A stretch of DNA of 64,000 nucleotides from Limimaricola litoreus (GCF_024159025.1 NZ_JAMYXC010000049.1:16296-80295); one strand, 5' to 3'. Positions 35,255 to 45,250 are shown, counted from the stretch's first letter. Notes: generated by a model not told the origin, from the sequence alone. Made by a program: numbers and translations.

Positions 35255-35740
35255 TCAGCTCCGGCGCGCGACGACGGCGCGCAGACCCTGCGCCCAAAAA
35301 AGAAAAAAGGCCGCGATCCAGATTCCGCCGACGAGGTTCGTGGCAGGCCCCGGCCCGTTCAGCCCGGCCTGCAGCCCGTAAAGCAGCCCAGCGGGCGTCG
35401 AGGCAAGCAGGGCCCAGAACAGCGCGAGCCGCGCGTCGAAGGCGGTGACGCCGCGCCGCACCAGCCTGAGCAGCAGCCAACTCAGCCCCGCGAGCGCATA
35501 AAAGAACAGCGGCCAGACGAAGATCCAGGCCAGAAGGTCGTAGGTCATGAGACGGGTCAGATCGGCCCCCGTCTCATGTGCGACCCGCACCAGCCGCGGC
35601 CATTGCGCGACGAAGATCAGGCCGCAGGCGGCGAAGAGCCAGATCAATGCCCGGTCTTCCCGCCTGCCCTGCTCCGCCAGCTCGGCCACGACCCGGCGCG
35701 GACCGCGCCAGGTCCTCACGATGTCCGAGGACACCGCCAT
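35255..35740 (-). CDS. YIP1-like membrane protein
   Basis: A 161-residue protein starting MAVSSDIVRTWRGPRRV at 35740. It has a basic N-terminus followed by about four membrane helices (for example LIWLFAACGLIFVAQWP and LLAWIFVWPLFFYALAGLSW). The start overlaps the sufD stop. With the next gene it forms a pair of membrane proteins inside the suf operon. The assignment to the YIP1 type is by pattern and neighbour only. Confidence 0.65.
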   Translation of the reverse strand: MAVSSDIVRTWRGPRRVVAELAEQGRREDRALIWLFAACGLIFVAQWPRLVRVAHETGADLTRLMTYDLLAWIFVWPLFFYALAGLSWLLLRLVRRGVTAFDARLALFWALLASTPAGLLYGLQAGLNGPGPATNLVGGIWIAAFFLFWAQGLRAVVARRS

Positions 35741-35741
35741 C

Positions 35742-37025
35742 TCAGCGGCGCCGTTCCAGCCAGCTCGCGAGCTGCTCGCGCAGCGTCTCGGCCAGACCTT
35801 CGTCCTCGATCTCGGCCAGCGCCTCGGCGACGAAGGCCAGGACCAGCAGGTCCTGCGCCTTGTCCTCGGGGATGCCGCGCGACTTGAGATAGAACAGCGC
35901 CGTCTCGTCGATCGCGCCCGAGGTCGAACCGTGACTGCACTGCACGTCGTCGGCGTAGATCTCCAGCTCCGGCTTGGCGAGGAAATTGGCATCCTCGTCC
36001 AGAAGCAGCGACTGGCTGATCTGGTAGCCATCGGTCTTCTGCGCGTCGGGCTCGACCAGGATCTTGCCCTGAAACACGCCGGTTGCGCCGTTGCGCAGCA
36101 CTTTCTTGAAGACCTGCCGACTTTCGCAGTTCACCGCGTCATGGGTGACAAAGACCGTGTCGTCGTGGTGAAAATCGCGCCCGTCGCCGAGCGCGGCACC
36201 GGCCACATGCGCCACCGCATCGTCGCCCTTGAGCGTGATGATCACCTCGTTGCGGGTCATCATGCCGTTGAGCGAGAGCGTGAAGCTCTTGAAGGTGCTT
36301 TCCTGCCCGAGCCGCGCAAAGACATGCGTGGCGGCGCGGCGCTCGTGGTCGCGGCCCTGCATGCGCACGTGGTGGAACGCGCCGTTGTCGGCGATGTCCA
36401 CTTCCATGCCGGTGTTGAGCCGCGAGGCCCCGACACCGCTTTCAAGAAGCGTCAGCTCGGCCCCGTCCTCGACCCGCACCATGTGGCGCAGCACCGCTTC
36501 GGCCGTCTCCTCCGAGCGACGATACTCGACATGCACGGGCTTGGAGACCTTACCCGTCGCGCGCAGCACGAGGCCGTCCTCGGCAAAGGCGGTGTTGAAG
36601 ATCGCCAGCGGCCGGTCGACGCGGTTCTGCCCCGCCGTCTCAAGAACGCCCAGCAAGCCCTTGACCCAATGGATGTCCTTGGTCACGGCATCGGCGAAAC
36701 GCTCGATCTCCAGCCCGTCCTGTTCGAGCGCGTCTGAGGCCTCGGCATCGAACACGCCGTCGATGAAGACGACGCGCAGGACATCGGTCTCTTCAAAACC
36801 CGGCGCGTCGAGCGCGATCTCGGCGCGCGGCGTCTCTTGCGTCAGGAACTCGGCGGGGTTGGTAAAACGCCAGTATTCGTCGCGCCGATACGGCAGGCCC
36901 ATGCCCTGCAGCCGGTTGAGCGCGTCATGCCGCGCCTCGCGCGCCCAGGCCGCGCCGCCCTCGGGGATCGAAAGCCCCGAAAGACGCGCCTCGGTGGCGT
37001 CGGATTTCGCTTGTGCGAGCGCCAT
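35742..37025 (-). CDS. sufD: Fe-S cluster assembly protein SufD
   Basis: A 427-residue scaffold subunit of the SufBC2D complex. The N-terminal helical region (DEYWRFTNPAEFLTQE) leads into the beta-helix core. The C-terminal signature DDVQCSHGSTSGAIDETALFYLKSRGI contains the conserved His of SufD. It lies immediately downstream of sufC with overlapping start and stop, suggesting translational coupling. Confidence 0.96.
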   Translation of the reverse strand: MALAQAKSDATEARLSGLSIPEGGAAWAREARHDALNRLQGMGLPYRRDEYWRFTNPAEFLTQETPRAEIALDAPGFEETDVLRVVFIDGVFDAEASDALEQDGLEIERFADAVTKDIHWVKGLLGVLETAGQNRVDRPLAIFNTAFAEDGLVLRATGKVSKPVHVEYRRSEETAEAVLRHMVRVEDGAELTLLESGVGASRLNTGMEVDIADNGAFHHVRMQGRDHERRAATHVFARLGQESTFKSFTLSLNGMMTRNEVIITLKGDDAVAHVAGAALGDGRDFHHDDTVFVTHDAVNCESRQVFKKVLRNGATGVFQGKILVEPDAQKTDGYQISQSLLLDEDANFLAKPELEIYADDVQCSHGSTSGAIDETALFYLKSRGIPEDKAQDLLVLAFVAEALAEIEDEGLAETLREQLASWLERRR

Positions 37026-37780
37026 TACTGCACCTCGTCCATCAGCTCGGCATAGCCGTTCTTCTCGACCTCAAGCGCCAGCTCCGGCCCGCCCGACTTG
37101 ATGATCCGGCCATTGGCCATGATGTGCACCACGTCCGGCGTGATGTGGTCGAGCAGGCGCTGGTAGTGCGTGATGACGAGGAAGGAGCGCCCCTCGCTGC
37201 GCAGCGCGTTCACCCCGTCGGAGACGAGCTTCATCGCGTCGACGTCGAGGCCGGAGTCGGTCTCGTCGAGAATGCACATCTTGGGCTCGAGCACCGCCAT
37301 CTGCAGGATTTCGTTGCGCTTCTTCTCACCGCCCGAGAAGCCCACGTTGACCGGGCGCTTGAGCATCTCGGCGTCGATCTTCAGGTCCTTGGCCTTCTCG
37401 CGCACGATCTTGAGGAATTCGGCCGCCGAAGCCTCGTCCTCGCCGCGCGCCTTGCGCTGCGCGTTGTAGGCGGTGCGCAGGAAGGTCATGTTGCCGACGC
37501 CGGGGATCTCGACCGGGTACTGGAACGCGAGGAAGAGGCCCTCGGCGGCGCGCTCCTCGGGATCCATGTCAAGCAGGTCGACGCCGTCGAGCGTGGCCGA
37601 ACCCTCGGTCACCTCGTAGCCGTCGCGGCCCGACAGCACATAGGAGAGCGTCGACTTGCCCGAGCCGTTCGGCCCCATGATCGCATGCACCTGGCCCGCG
37701 CCGACCTCGAGGTCGACGCCCTTCAGGATCTGCTTGTCTTCTTCTTCGAGTTTGACCTTCAGGTCTTTGATCGTCAGCAT
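37025..37780 (-). CDS. sufC: Fe-S cluster assembly ATPase SufC
   Basis: A 251-residue ABC-type ATPase that drives SufBCD. Walker A is GPNGSGKSTLS (residues about 36-46), the signature region VGFSGGEKKRNEI (about 147), and Walker B with CILDETDSGLDVDA (about 170). Its length matches the family. It lies 17 bases downstream of the methyltransferase-like gene. Confidence 0.97.
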   Translation of the reverse strand: MLTIKDLKVKLEEEDKQILKGVDLEVGAGQVHAIMGPNGSGKSTLSYVLSGRDGYEVTEGSATLDGVDLLDMDPEERAAEGLFLAFQYPVEIPGVGNMTFLRTAYNAQRKARGEDEASAAEFLKIVREKAKDLKIDAEMLKRPVNVGFSGGEKKRNEILQMAVLEPKMCILDETDSGLDVDAMKLVSDGVNALRSEGRSFLVITHYQRLLDHITPDVVHIMANGRIIKSGGPELALEVEKNGYAELMDEVQ

Positions 37781-37797
37781 CTAGTTCTCCTTCCGCA

Positions 37798-38391
37798 TCA
37801 CTTCCTGCGGGTGAATGTCTCTAGGATCCACGTCAGATCGGCTGGCGGGATCGGTGTGGGGTCGAGGGCGAACTCGGCCATGCGGCCATGCATCGCCACC
37901 GGGGCGCCGTAGCGTTCGACCTCGTGATAGATCGGACGCCCGGCATAATCGTCGAAGAACAACCGCACCGGACGGGTGATCCGGAACAGCGTGGTCAGAA
38001 AGCAGGCCGCGCGAAACCGGCCATCGACCAGCACCACGTCCGGATGGACGAAATCGTCCCGGTCCCAGACGGTGGTCGGGTAGCGGTGGAACCGCCGCCA
38101 TGTCGCCGCCTCGTCCGCCGGCTGGCCCCACTTGCCCGTGGGGCCGATGTCGCCGTGGTGCAGATGCACGCGGGCCTCGGGCGGACAGGCTTCGAACCAG
38201 CGGCGCAGCTGCGCGATGTAGCCGCGGTCGCTTTCGACCGCAAAGACGGTCCGGCCCGGCAGCAGCGCCGCCATCGCGGTCGAACCGCCCGAGCCGTACT
38301 CCAGGATCGTGGTCGCGCCCTCGTAGGCCGCGCCAAGCGCGGCGGCTTCCGCCTCGGGAAAGGCGAACTCCGGGGGCGCGACCTGATCCAT
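37798..38391 (-). CDS. Class I methyltransferase-like protein in the suf operon
   Basis: A 197-residue protein with a nucleotide-loop-like ILEYGSGGSTAMAALLPG (residues about 29-46), followed by FAVESDRGY, which resembles motif I and the acidic residue of SAM methyltransferases. The C-terminal half keeps VVLVDGRFRAACFL. Similar small genes occur between sufB and sufC in Rhodobacterales. Its ATG overlaps the sufB stop. The substrate is unknown and SAM binding is inferred. Confidence 0.7.
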   Translation of the reverse strand: MDQVAPPEFAFPEAEAAALGAAYEGATTILEYGSGGSTAMAALLPGRTVFAVESDRGYIAQLRRWFEACPPEARVHLHHGDIGPTGKWGQPADEAATWRRFHRYPTTVWDRDDFVHPDVVLVDGRFRAACFLTTLFRITRPVRLFFDDYAGRPIYHEVERYGAPVAMHGRMAEFALDPTPIPPADLTWILETFTRRK

Positions 38392-39929
38392 CAGCCGACC
38401 GAGCCTTCGAGCGAGATCGCAACGAGGCTTTGCGCTTCCATGGCGAACTCCATCGGCAGCGCCTGCAGCACCTCCTTGCAGAAGCCGTTGACCACGAGGG
38501 CCACCGCCTCCTCCTCGTCCATGCCGCGCTGGCGGCAGTAGAACAGCTGCTCGTCATCGACCTTCGAGGTGGTCGCCTCGTGCTCGACGCGGGACGAGTT
38601 GTTCTTGACCTCGATGTAGGGGACGGTGTGCGCCCCGCATTTGTCGCCGATCAAGAGGCTGTCGCACTGGGTGTAGTTGCGGCTTTCCTTGGCCTTGGGG
38701 TGCATCGAGACGAGGCCGCGATAGGTGTTCTGTGCCTGCCCCGCCGAGATGCCTTTGGAGACGATGCGCGACTTGGTGCGCTTGCCCAGATGGACCATCT
38801 TGGTGCCGGTGTCGGCCTGCTGGTGATTGTTGGCGATGGCGATGGAATAGAACTCGCCCTGGCTGTCGTCGCCGCGCAGGATGCAGGAGGGATACTTCCA
38901 GGTCACCGCGGAGCCGGTTTCCACCTGCGTCCACATCACCTTGGCCCGGTCGCCGCGGCAATCGGCGCGCTTGGTGACGAAGTTGTAGATGCCGCCCTTG
39001 CCGTCCTCGTCGCCCGGATACCAGTTCTGCACCGTGGAATACTTCACCTCGGCGTCTTCCTCGACGATGATCTCGACCACGGCGGCGTGCAGTTGTGCCA
39101 CGTCGCGCTTGGGCGCGGTGCAGCCTTCGAGGTAGCTCACGTAAGAGCCCTTGTCGGCGATGATCAGCGTCCGCTCGAACTGCCCGGTGTTCTCGGCATT
39201 GATGCGGAAATAGGTCGAAAGCTCCATCGGGCAGCGCACGCCCGGCGGCACGTAGACGAAGGAGCCATCCGAAAACACGGCCGAGTTCAGCGTGGCGTAG
39301 AAGTTGTCGGACTGCGGCACGACGGTGCCGAGATACTTCTTCACCAGCTCGGGATGCTCGCGGATCGCCTCGGAGATCGAGCAGAAGATCACGCCCGCCT
39401 TCTTCAGCTCTTCCTGAAAGGTCGTGCCGACGGAAACGCTATCGAACACGGCGTCCACGGCGACCTTGCGCTCACCATCAGCGGGGGCGGCGTTTTCCGC
39501 GCCCTCGACACCGGCGAGGATCATCTGCTCTTTCAGCGGAATGCCGAGCTTCTTGTAGGTCTCCAGAAGCTTGGGATCGACCTCGTCGAGCGATTTCGGC
39601 TTCACTTCCATGCTCTTGGGGCGAGCGTAGTAGAAGATGTCCTGAAAATCGATCCTGGGGTAGTTGACCATCGCCCAGTTCGGCTCGTCGAGCTTTTCCC
39701 AACGGGCAAAGGCCTGCAGACGCCATTCGGTCATCCACTCGGGCTCTTCGTTCTTGTCCGAGATCAGACGCACGATGTCGGTGTTCACGCCCTTGGGGGC
39801 GTAATCCATCTCGATCTCGGTGTTCCAGCCGTGCTTGTAGGCGCCCGACAGCTTTGCCACGGCATCGACGGTCTCCTGATCGACGCCTTCCTTGGCTTCC
39901 TTGGTCATGTCCTGCTCGAGGATCGCCAT
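38391..39929 (-). CDS. sufB: Fe-S cluster assembly protein SufB
   Basis: A 512-residue scaffold on which clusters are built. Start [13 protein letters not shown] at 39929. Family landmarks include [57 protein letters not shown] (conserved Cys) and [19 protein letters not shown] near the C-terminus. It lies 19 bases downstream of the group I desulfurase gene. Confidence 0.97.
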   Translation of the reverse strand: MAILEQDMTKEAKEGVDQETVDAVAKLSGAYKHGWNTEIEMDYAPKGVNTDIVRLISDKNEEPEWMTEWRLQAFARWEKLDEPNWAMVNYPRIDFQDIFYYARPKSMEVKPKSLDEVDPKLLETYKKLGIPLKEQMILAGVEGAENAAPADGERKVAVDAVFDSVSVGTTFQEELKKAGVIFCSISEAIREHPELVKKYLGTVVPQSDNFYATLNSAVFSDGSFVYVPPGVRCPMELSTYFRINAENTGQFERTLIIADKGSYVSYLEGCTAPKRDVAQLHAAVVEIIVEEDAEVKYSTVQNWYPGDEDGKGGIYNFVTKRADCRGDRAKVMWTQVETGSAVTWKYPSCILRGDDSQGEFYSIAIANNHQQADTGTKMVHLGKRTKSRIVSKGISAGQAQNTYRGLVSMHPKAKESRNYTQCDSLLIGDKCGAHTVPYIEVKNNSSRVEHEATTSKVDDEQLFYCRQRGMDEEEAVALVVNGFCKEVLQALPMEFAMEAQSLVAISLEGSVG

Positions 39930-39948
39930 GACGGTCTCCTTTTTCCAC

Positions 39949-40992
39949 TCACGCCGCGCGGGCGCGCATTTTCCTGTAGGCCGAGCCCCAGGCATCCGCG
40001 AAACGCAGCACCTGATCCTCGGTCGTTTCCACTCCCAGCGAGACGCGGATCGCGGATTGCGCCACATCGCTGTCGTATCCCATGGCGGTCAGCACGCGGC
40101 TTGCGCGCACCTTGCCGCTCGAACAGGCCGAACCGGCCGAGATCGCCATGCCGGCGAGGTCCATCGCCATCACCTGCGTCTCGCCCTTCCATCCTGGCGC
40201 CGCAAAGCAGCTGGTGTTGGGCAGCCGGGCCGTCCCCCTGCCCGCAAAGATAAGATCGGGGGCCGCGGATTCCACCGCCTCCTCCATCATGTCGCGCAGA
40301 GTTTTCACCCTGTCCCAGACCCCGTCCTCGAGATCGCGCTGCGCGGCCCTGGCGGCCGCCGCCATCCCGGCAATGCCGATCACGTTCTCGGTGCCCGCGC
40401 GGCGGCCCATCTCCTGCCCTCCGCCCCTGATCCGGGCGGCCAGATCAGTGCCGCGCCTGAGGATCAGCGCGCCGACGCCCTTCGGCCCGCCGAACTTGTG
40501 GGCCGAGAGGATCGCCATGTCGAGCCCCGACCAGTCGAAGGCAAAGGGCAGTCGCCCGAAGCCCTGGGTGATGTCCGAGCAAGCCAGCCCTTGCGGCAGC
40601 TCCTGGATCACCCCGGTCTCGGAATTGGCAAGTTGCAGCACCGAGCGGGCCGGATCGGCCACGGTCACGCGGCCTTTCGCATCGACCGGCAGCGCGTCCG
40701 ACACCCATGCCGCGACGGCATCATGTTCGACCGCCGCGCCATCGAGCCCGCGTCCCTCCAGCGCCAGCGCCGCGGCCTCGGTCGCGCCCGAGACGAAGAC
40801 GACATCGGCGCTCGCGGCCCCTGCCGCTTCGGCGATCTCGGCGCGGGCGCGCTCGACGATGGCCTTGGCGACACGGCCCTCGGCATGGACCGAGGACGGG
40901 TTGCCCACCGCATCCATCGCCGCGATCATCGCGTCGCGCGCATGCCCTCGCAGCGGCGCGGTGGCGTTGTGGTCGAGGTAGATCCGGCTCAT
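39949..40992 (-). CDS. Cysteine desulfurase, NifS/IscS-like (group I)
   Basis: A 347-residue PLP enzyme. It starts [14 protein letters not shown] at 40992. The PLP-lysine is in [11 protein letters not shown] (about 187) and the flexible-loop Cys in [12 protein letters not shown] (about 308). It is shorter than IscS (about 400), as is usual for the NifS-like gene that follows iscR in Rhodobacterales. It overlaps iscR by four bases. The operon therefore encodes two desulfurases, this one and SufS. Confidence 0.93.
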   Translation of the reverse strand: MSRIYLDHNATAPLRGHARDAMIAAMDAVGNPSSVHAEGRVAKAIVERARAEIAEAAGAASADVVFVSGATEAAALALEGRGLDGAAVEHDAVAAWVSDALPVDAKGRVTVADPARSVLQLANSETGVIQELPQGLACSDITQGFGRLPFAFDWSGLDMAILSAHKFGGPKGVGALILRRGTDLAARIRGGGQEMGRRAGTENVIGIAGMAAAARAAQRDLEDGVWDRVKTLRDMMEEAVESAAPDLIFAGRGTARLPNTSCFAAPGWKGETQVMAMDLAGMAISAGSACSSGKVRASRVLTAMGYDSDVAQSAIRVSLGVETTEDQVLRFADAWGSAYRKMRARAA

Positions 40993-41447
40993 TCGTCCAC
41001 CACCTGGAACAGGTTCGGCACGGCGGGGCACGGGGCCAGCCCGTTGCCGGTCACATCCGACAGGCGCGTCTGGTGCAAGAAGACATAGACATGCGCCGAA
41101 AGCCCCTCCCACAGCCGGTTGGTCAGCGATTGCGCGCGGCTGCCGGAGGCGCCGCCCGAGACGCCCGCGCCCTTGTGCATGGCGCTCACCGTCTCGTCCA
41201 CGGCGCCGAGGATCTCGGCCACGCGGATTTCGGCCGCCGGGCGGGCCAGGCGGTAGCCGCCGCCGGGGCCGCGCACGCTTTCGACCAGCCCCGCGCGCCG
41301 CAGCTTGACGAAAAGCTGCTCGAGATAGGGCAAGGAGACGTCCTGACGCTTGGAAATATCGCCCAGCGTCACCAATGAGCCCTGCGGCTGCAGGGCCAGA
41401 TCGGCCAGCGCCACCATGGCGTATCGCCCCTTGGTCGACAGCTTCAT
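40989..41447 (-). CDS. iscR: Rrf2-family Fe-S regulator IscR (atypical cysteines)
   Basis: A 152-residue regulator heading the suf operon. The N-terminal winged helix is standard (MKLSTKGRYAMVALADLAL, LVTLGDISKRQDVSLPYLEQ). The three-cysteine cluster motif of E. coli IscR is absent; the only cysteine is near residue 140 (LAPCPAVPN). This matches what has been described for the Rhodobacter sphaeroides IscR, an unusual type with one Cys. It presumably represses the operon when iron is sufficient. Confidence 0.93.
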   Translation of the reverse strand: MKLSTKGRYAMVALADLALQPQGSLVTLGDISKRQDVSLPYLEQLFVKLRRAGLVESVRGPGGGYRLARPAAEIRVAEILGAVDETVSAMHKGAGVSGGASGSRAQSLTNRLWEGLSAHVYVFLHQTRLSDVTGNGLAPCPAVPNLFQVVDE

Positions 41448-41553
41448 CGCTCTTGCACCCCGCTTGAGGCCCGGCAAGGGGCCATTATCATTGACGCCGC
41501 GAGGGGGTCTGGTTAATTCCCCTGCAGCCGCTCCGATGCCTCGGCCTTCGGAG

Positions 41554-41568
41554 TTAGAACCGTTCTAA
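41554..41568. promoter_or_regulatory. Palindrome TTAGAA-N3-TTCTAA, Irr/ICE-like site
   Basis: A 15-base perfect palindrome 106 bases upstream of iscR and 59 bases before the hydrolase gene. Its core is that of the iron control element bound by Irr in alphaproteobacteria. A second small palindrome GTTTCT-N4-AGAAAC lies at 41580-41595. Control of iscR-suf by Irr as well as IscR is inferred. Confidence 0.6.
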
Positions 41569-41627
41569 GGTGCCATAGGGTTTCTGTCAAGAAACTGTCT
41601 CACGCACCGCAGCCGCAAGGGACGTCC

Positions 41628-42281
41628 ATGCCCGAAGTCATCTTCCCCGGTCCCGAGGGCCGGCTCGAAGGCCGCTACCATCCGCAAAAGGACCGCGATG
41701 CGCCGATTGCCATCGTGTTGCATCCGCATCCGCAGTTCGGCGGCACGATGAACAACCGGGTGGTCTACAACCTGCACTATGCCTTCTACGAGATGGGCTT
41801 CACGGTGCTGCGCTTCAACTTCCGGGGCGTAGGTCGCAGCCAGGGCGAATACGACCAGGGCGTGGGCGAGCTGTCGGATGCGGCCTCGGCGCTCGACTAC
41901 CTGCAGTCGATGAACAACAACGCCAAGCACTGCTGGGTCGCGGGTTTCTCCTTCGGCGCCTGGATCGGCATGCAGCTTCTGATGCGCCGCCCCGAGATCA
42001 CCGGTTTCATCTCGGTCGCGCCGCTTGCCAACATGTACGACTTCTCCTTCCTCGCGCCCTGCCCCTCCTCGGGGCTGATCATCAACGGCTCGGCCGACCG
42101 CGTGGCGCCGCCCGCCGATACGGTGGGGCTGGTCAACAAGCTGCACGAGCAGAAGGGCATCACCATCACCCATGAGGTGGTCGATGGCGCGGGCCACTTC
42201 TTCGAGGATCCGCACATGGACACGCTCGTCGGCTCGGTGAAGGGCTATGTCGGCCGCCGGCTGACCGAGAACACCCGCTGA
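41628..42281 (+). CDS. Alpha/beta hydrolase (YfiM/CocE-like short type)
   Basis: A 217-residue hydrolase common in alphaproteobacteria. HPHPQFGGTMNN near residue 32 supplies the oxyanion region, the nucleophile elbow is GFSFGAW (Ser near 107), and the final His is in GAGHFFEDP (about 188). Substrate unknown. It overlaps the next small gene (TGATG) and heads a three-gene plus-strand operon divergent from iscR. Confidence 0.88.
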   Translation: MPEVIFPGPEGRLEGRYHPQKDRDAPIAIVLHPHPQFGGTMNNRVVYNLHYAFYEMGFTVLRFNFRGVGRSQGEYDQGVGELSDAASALDYLQSMNNNAKHCWVAGFSFGAWIGMQLLMRRPEITGFISVAPLANMYDFSFLAPCPSSGLIINGSADRVAPPADTVGLVNKLHEQKGITITHEVVDGAGHFFEDPHMDTLVGSVKGYVGRRLTENTR

Positions 42282-42502
42282 TGGGGATCACCGAGGATCT
42301 CGCCGACGCGCTGGCGCGCGATGCCATCGCCGCGGCCGAACGGCTGGGCGACGACGAGGTGATCTCCGAGGTGTCCGAGGCGCTCGGCGCCTCCTCAACC
42401 ACGACGCAGGAGGCCTATCTCACCGCGGTGCGCGTACGCCTTGCCGAGCAGCGCGCGCGGCGGCTTCTGGACGAACGCCTGCGGCGCGGCGCGTCCGCAT
42501 GA
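42281..42502 (+). CDS. Small helical protein of unknown function
   Basis: A 73-residue, charged, mostly helical protein (MGITEDLADALARDAIAA...). Its ATG overlaps the stop of the hydrolase gene and its end overlaps the HD-domain gene start by four bases, so it is almost certainly translated. No family recognised. Confidence 0.72.
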   Translation: MGITEDLADALARDAIAAAERLGDDEVISEVSEALGASSTTTQEAYLTAVRVRLAEQRARRLLDERLRRGASA

Positions 42503-43074
42503 GCCGCCTCGACGCGCAGCTGGACTTTCTCGCCGAGGCCGACCGGCTGAAATCGGTGCTGCGCGCCACGACGCTGCACGACGCCTCGCGCCGCGAGAAC
42601 TCGGCCGAGCACAGCTGGCACGTCATGCTGCACGCGCTGGTGCTGGCCGAGCACGCCGCGCGCCCCGTCGATGTCTCGCGCGTGATGACCATGCTCTTGC
42701 TGCACGACCTCGTGGAGATCGACGCGGGCGACAACCCGATTCACGGCGATCACGACCCGGCCGAGCAGGAGGCCCGCGAGCAGGCCGCCGCCGAACGGAT
42801 CTTCGGGCTGCTGCCAGAGGATCAGCGCGACGGGCTGCGCGCGATCTGGGAGGAGTTCGAGGCGGCGCAGAGCGATGACGCGGTCTTTGCCAAGTCGATC
42901 GACCGGGTGCAGCCCGTTTTGTCGAACCTCGCCACCGATGGCGGCACATGGCCCGAATACAAGGTCACCGCCGAACAGCTGGAAACCCGCGTCGGCACCA
43001 AGGTCTCGCGCGGCGCGCCCGCGCTCTGGACCGGGCTGGCCCAGAGGATCGACGCCTGGTTCTCCGGGCGCTGA
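42499..43074 (+). CDS. HD-domain phosphohydrolase (YfbR-like)
   Basis: A 191-residue HD-fold enzyme. Metal ligands are visible: His in RRENSAEHSWHVMLH (residues about 32-46), the HD pair in LLLHDLVEIDAGD (about 66-78) and a later Asp in SIDRVQPVL. This family includes 5'-deoxynucleotidases that act on dNMPs; the exact substrate is not fixed by sequence. Confidence 0.88.
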   Translation: MSRLDAQLDFLAEADRLKSVLRATTLHDASRRENSAEHSWHVMLHALVLAEHAARPVDVSRVMTMLLLHDLVEIDAGDNPIHGDHDPAEQEAREQAAAERIFGLLPEDQRDGLRAIWEEFEAAQSDDAVFAKSIDRVQPVLSNLATDGGTWPEYKVTAEQLETRVGTKVSRGAPALWTGLAQRIDAWFSGR

Positions 43075-43078
43075 TCCC

Positions 43079-43101
43079 CTTCATCTTTCTTCAAATACGC
43101 A
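43079..43101. repeat. Dispersed repeat, TTCATCTTTCT..AAATACGCA type
   Basis: Twenty-two bases in the convergent gap after the HD gene match, with two or fewer differences, both arms of the inverted repeat at 58713-58778. Single arms like this are a known kind of intergenic filler in Rhodobacterales. Confidence 0.6.
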
Positions 43102-43116
43102 GATCGCGCCGCCGCC

Positions 43117-43509
43117 TCAGCGGCGCGGCGTCACGTCGCGCGCGCCCGTCGCCGCATCCATCTCCAGGTGCTCGCGCAGGATCGCCGCGTTGCGCAGGTT
43201 CGCCTTGAACCCGAAGTCGATCAGATCGCCGATGACCGGGACGGAGCCCACCACGTAATCCACCCCGGTGTTCAGCGCCATCTTCCCGATTTTGCGGCGC
43301 GGCACGCCGAGCTGATGCGCGCGCCACACCAGCCAGGCCGAGGGGGCGAGAGAGATGGTGTCGCCGATGCCGGGGATCAGACCGAGCAGGCTGTCGTAGC
43401 CGAAGCGGAAGCCGAACAACCTGAACCGCGCATCCATGAGATGCGCCATCCGGTCGAGCCGGGCCAGTTCCTCGGCGTGGCGAATGCGTCCTGTCGTGTC
43501 CTTCGGCAT
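43117..43509 (-). CDS. DUF4112 domain protein
   Basis: A 130-residue membrane-associated protein. The family segment is DARFRLFGFRFGYDSLLGLIPGIGD followed by a second GSVPVIGDLIDFGFKANLRN, a duplicated glycine-rich half-repeat. The start at 43509 is the Met of MPKDTTGRIRH. Function of the family is unknown. It is divergent from icd. Confidence 0.87.
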   Translation of the reverse strand: MPKDTTGRIRHAEELARLDRMAHLMDARFRLFGFRFGYDSLLGLIPGIGDTISLAPSAWLVWRAHQLGVPRRKIGKMALNTGVDYVVGSVPVIGDLIDFGFKANLRNAAILREHLEMDAATGARDVTPRR

Positions 43510-43660
43510 GGTCGGGCTCCTTGCTGTCGCCTCCCAACACGCAAGACGGCGCATGGTTCGGCGCGGGCTTTGACCGTATACGAGTGTATGCCGCCTTCCA
43601 AAGCGGCGCGAGACGCGCTATGCCCCGGCCCGAGACAGTATAATCAACGCGGAGGCCCCC

Positions 43661-44872
43661 GTGACCAAGATCAAAGTCGAAAATCCGGTCGTCGAGCTCG
43701 ACGGCGACGAGATGACCCGGATCATCTGGGACTTCATCAAGCAGAAGCTGATCCTGCCCTATCTCGACATCGACCTGAAGTATTACGACCTCGGCATCGA
43801 GGCGCGCGACGAGACCGACGACCAGATCACGGTCGACGCGGCCCACGCGATCCAGAAATACGGCGTCGGCGTCAAATGCGCGACGATCACCCCCGACGAG
43901 GCCCGCGTCGAGGAGTTCGGGCTCAAGCGCATGTACCGCTCGCCCAACGGCACGATCCGCAACATCCTCGGCGGCGTCATCTTCCGCGAGCCGATCATCT
44001 GCCGCAACGTGCCGCGCCTCGTTCCGGGCTGGACCCAGCCGATCGTCGTCGGCCGTCACGCCTTTGGCGACCAGTACCGCGCCACCGACTTCCGCTTCCC
44101 CGGCAAGGGCAAGCTGACGATCAAGTTCGTCGGCGAGGATGGCGAGACCATCGAGAAGGAGGTCTTCGACGCGCCCTCCTCCGGCGTCACCATGGCGATG
44201 TACAACCTCGACGATTCGATCCGCGACTTCGCCCGCGCCTCGATGAACTACGGCCTGACCCGCGGCTGGCCGGTGTACCTGTCGACCAAGAACACGATCC
44301 TCAAGGCCTATGACGGCCGCTTCAAGGATCTGTTCCAGGAGGTCTACGACGCCGAGTTCGCCGAAGACTTCAAGAAGGCCGGCATCACCTACGAGCACCG
44401 CCTGATCGACGACATGGTCGCGGCGGCGATGAAGTGGTCGGGCGGCTACGTCTGGGCCTGCAAGAACTACGACGGCGACGTGCAGTCCGACACCGTCGCG
44501 CAGGGCTTCGGTAGCTTGGGCCTGATGACCTCGCAGCTGATGACGCCCGATGGCGCCATCGTCGAGGCCGAGGCGGCGCACGGCACCGTGACGCGCCACT
44601 ACCGCCAGCACCAGCGCGGCGAGCAGACCTCCACTAACTCGATCGCCTCGATCTATGCCTGGACCGGTGGCCTCAAGCACCGCGCCAAGCTCGACGGCAA
44701 CGAGCAGCTCAAGACCTTCGCCGAGACGCTCGAGAAGGTCACCGTGCAGGCGGTCGAGGATGGTCACATGACCAAGGACCTCGCGCTGCTCGTCGGCCCC
44801 GATCAGAAGTGGCTCACCACCATGGGCTTCCTCGAGAAGATCGACGAGTACCTCAACAAGTCGCTCGCCTGA
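43661..44872 (+). CDS. icd: NADP-dependent isocitrate dehydrogenase
   Basis: A 403-residue TCA-cycle enzyme that converts isocitrate to 2-oxoglutarate and makes NADPH. It is the eukaryote-like homodimeric type found in alphaproteobacteria: [12 protein letters not shown] at the start, [19 protein letters not shown] for substrate binding, and the signature region [23 protein letters not shown]. It starts at a GTG with GGAGG five bases upstream. Length is normal. Confidence 0.97.
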   Translation: MTKIKVENPVVELDGDEMTRIIWDFIKQKLILPYLDIDLKYYDLGIEARDETDDQITVDAAHAIQKYGVGVKCATITPDEARVEEFGLKRMYRSPNGTIRNILGGVIFREPIICRNVPRLVPGWTQPIVVGRHAFGDQYRATDFRFPGKGKLTIKFVGEDGETIEKEVFDAPSSGVTMAMYNLDDSIRDFARASMNYGLTRGWPVYLSTKNTILKAYDGRFKDLFQEVYDAEFAEDFKKAGITYEHRLIDDMVAAAMKWSGGYVWACKNYDGDVQSDTVAQGFGSLGLMTSQLMTPDGAIVEAEAAHGTVTRHYRQHQRGEQTSTNSIASIYAWTGGLKHRAKLDGNEQLKTFAETLEKVTVQAVEDGHMTKDLALLVGPDQKWLTTMGFLEKIDEYLNKSLA

Positions 44873-44877
44873 GCGCC

Positions 44878-45219
44878 ATGCGCCTGATGCGCAAGTTCAA
44901 GCTGATCGCGGCGGCCCTCATCGGGGCCGCCGTTCTCGTACCCGTGGCGCGCGACCGCATGGCGCCCGAGCGGCTGCCCACGGCCGATCACTGCATCTCG
45001 CCGCAGCGCACCAACCAGTGCGACGCCGATCTCGTGGTCCAGTCCGAAACCGGCAAGGGCCGGATCTGGCTGCCGCCCGGCCGCGCCCTGCCGCGCGACG
45101 CGCGCGCGCCGTTTCACGCCTGTGAGATCCCCAACCTGCCCGCCGAACTGCCGCATCGCTTCATTCCCGGCGCCACGGTCTGGGGCTGCGAGCTGCCGCC
45201 ACGGCTGCGCGGCGGCTGA
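44878..45219 (+). CDS. Small exported protein of unknown function
   Basis: A 113-residue protein starting five bases after the icd stop. Residues 1-25 form a signal-like segment (KFKLIAAALIGAAVLVPVA). Four cysteines in the mature part (DHCISPQRTNQC, HACEIP, WGCEL) suggest two disulfides in the periplasm. No family recognised. Confidence 0.65.
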   Translation: MRLMRKFKLIAAALIGAAVLVPVARDRMAPERLPTADHCISPQRTNQCDADLVVQSETGKGRIWLPPGRALPRDARAPFHACEIPNLPAELPHRFIPGATVWGCELPPRLRGG

Positions 45220-45250
45220 GGCGCTGGACAGGTCAGGCATCCTGCCCTAA

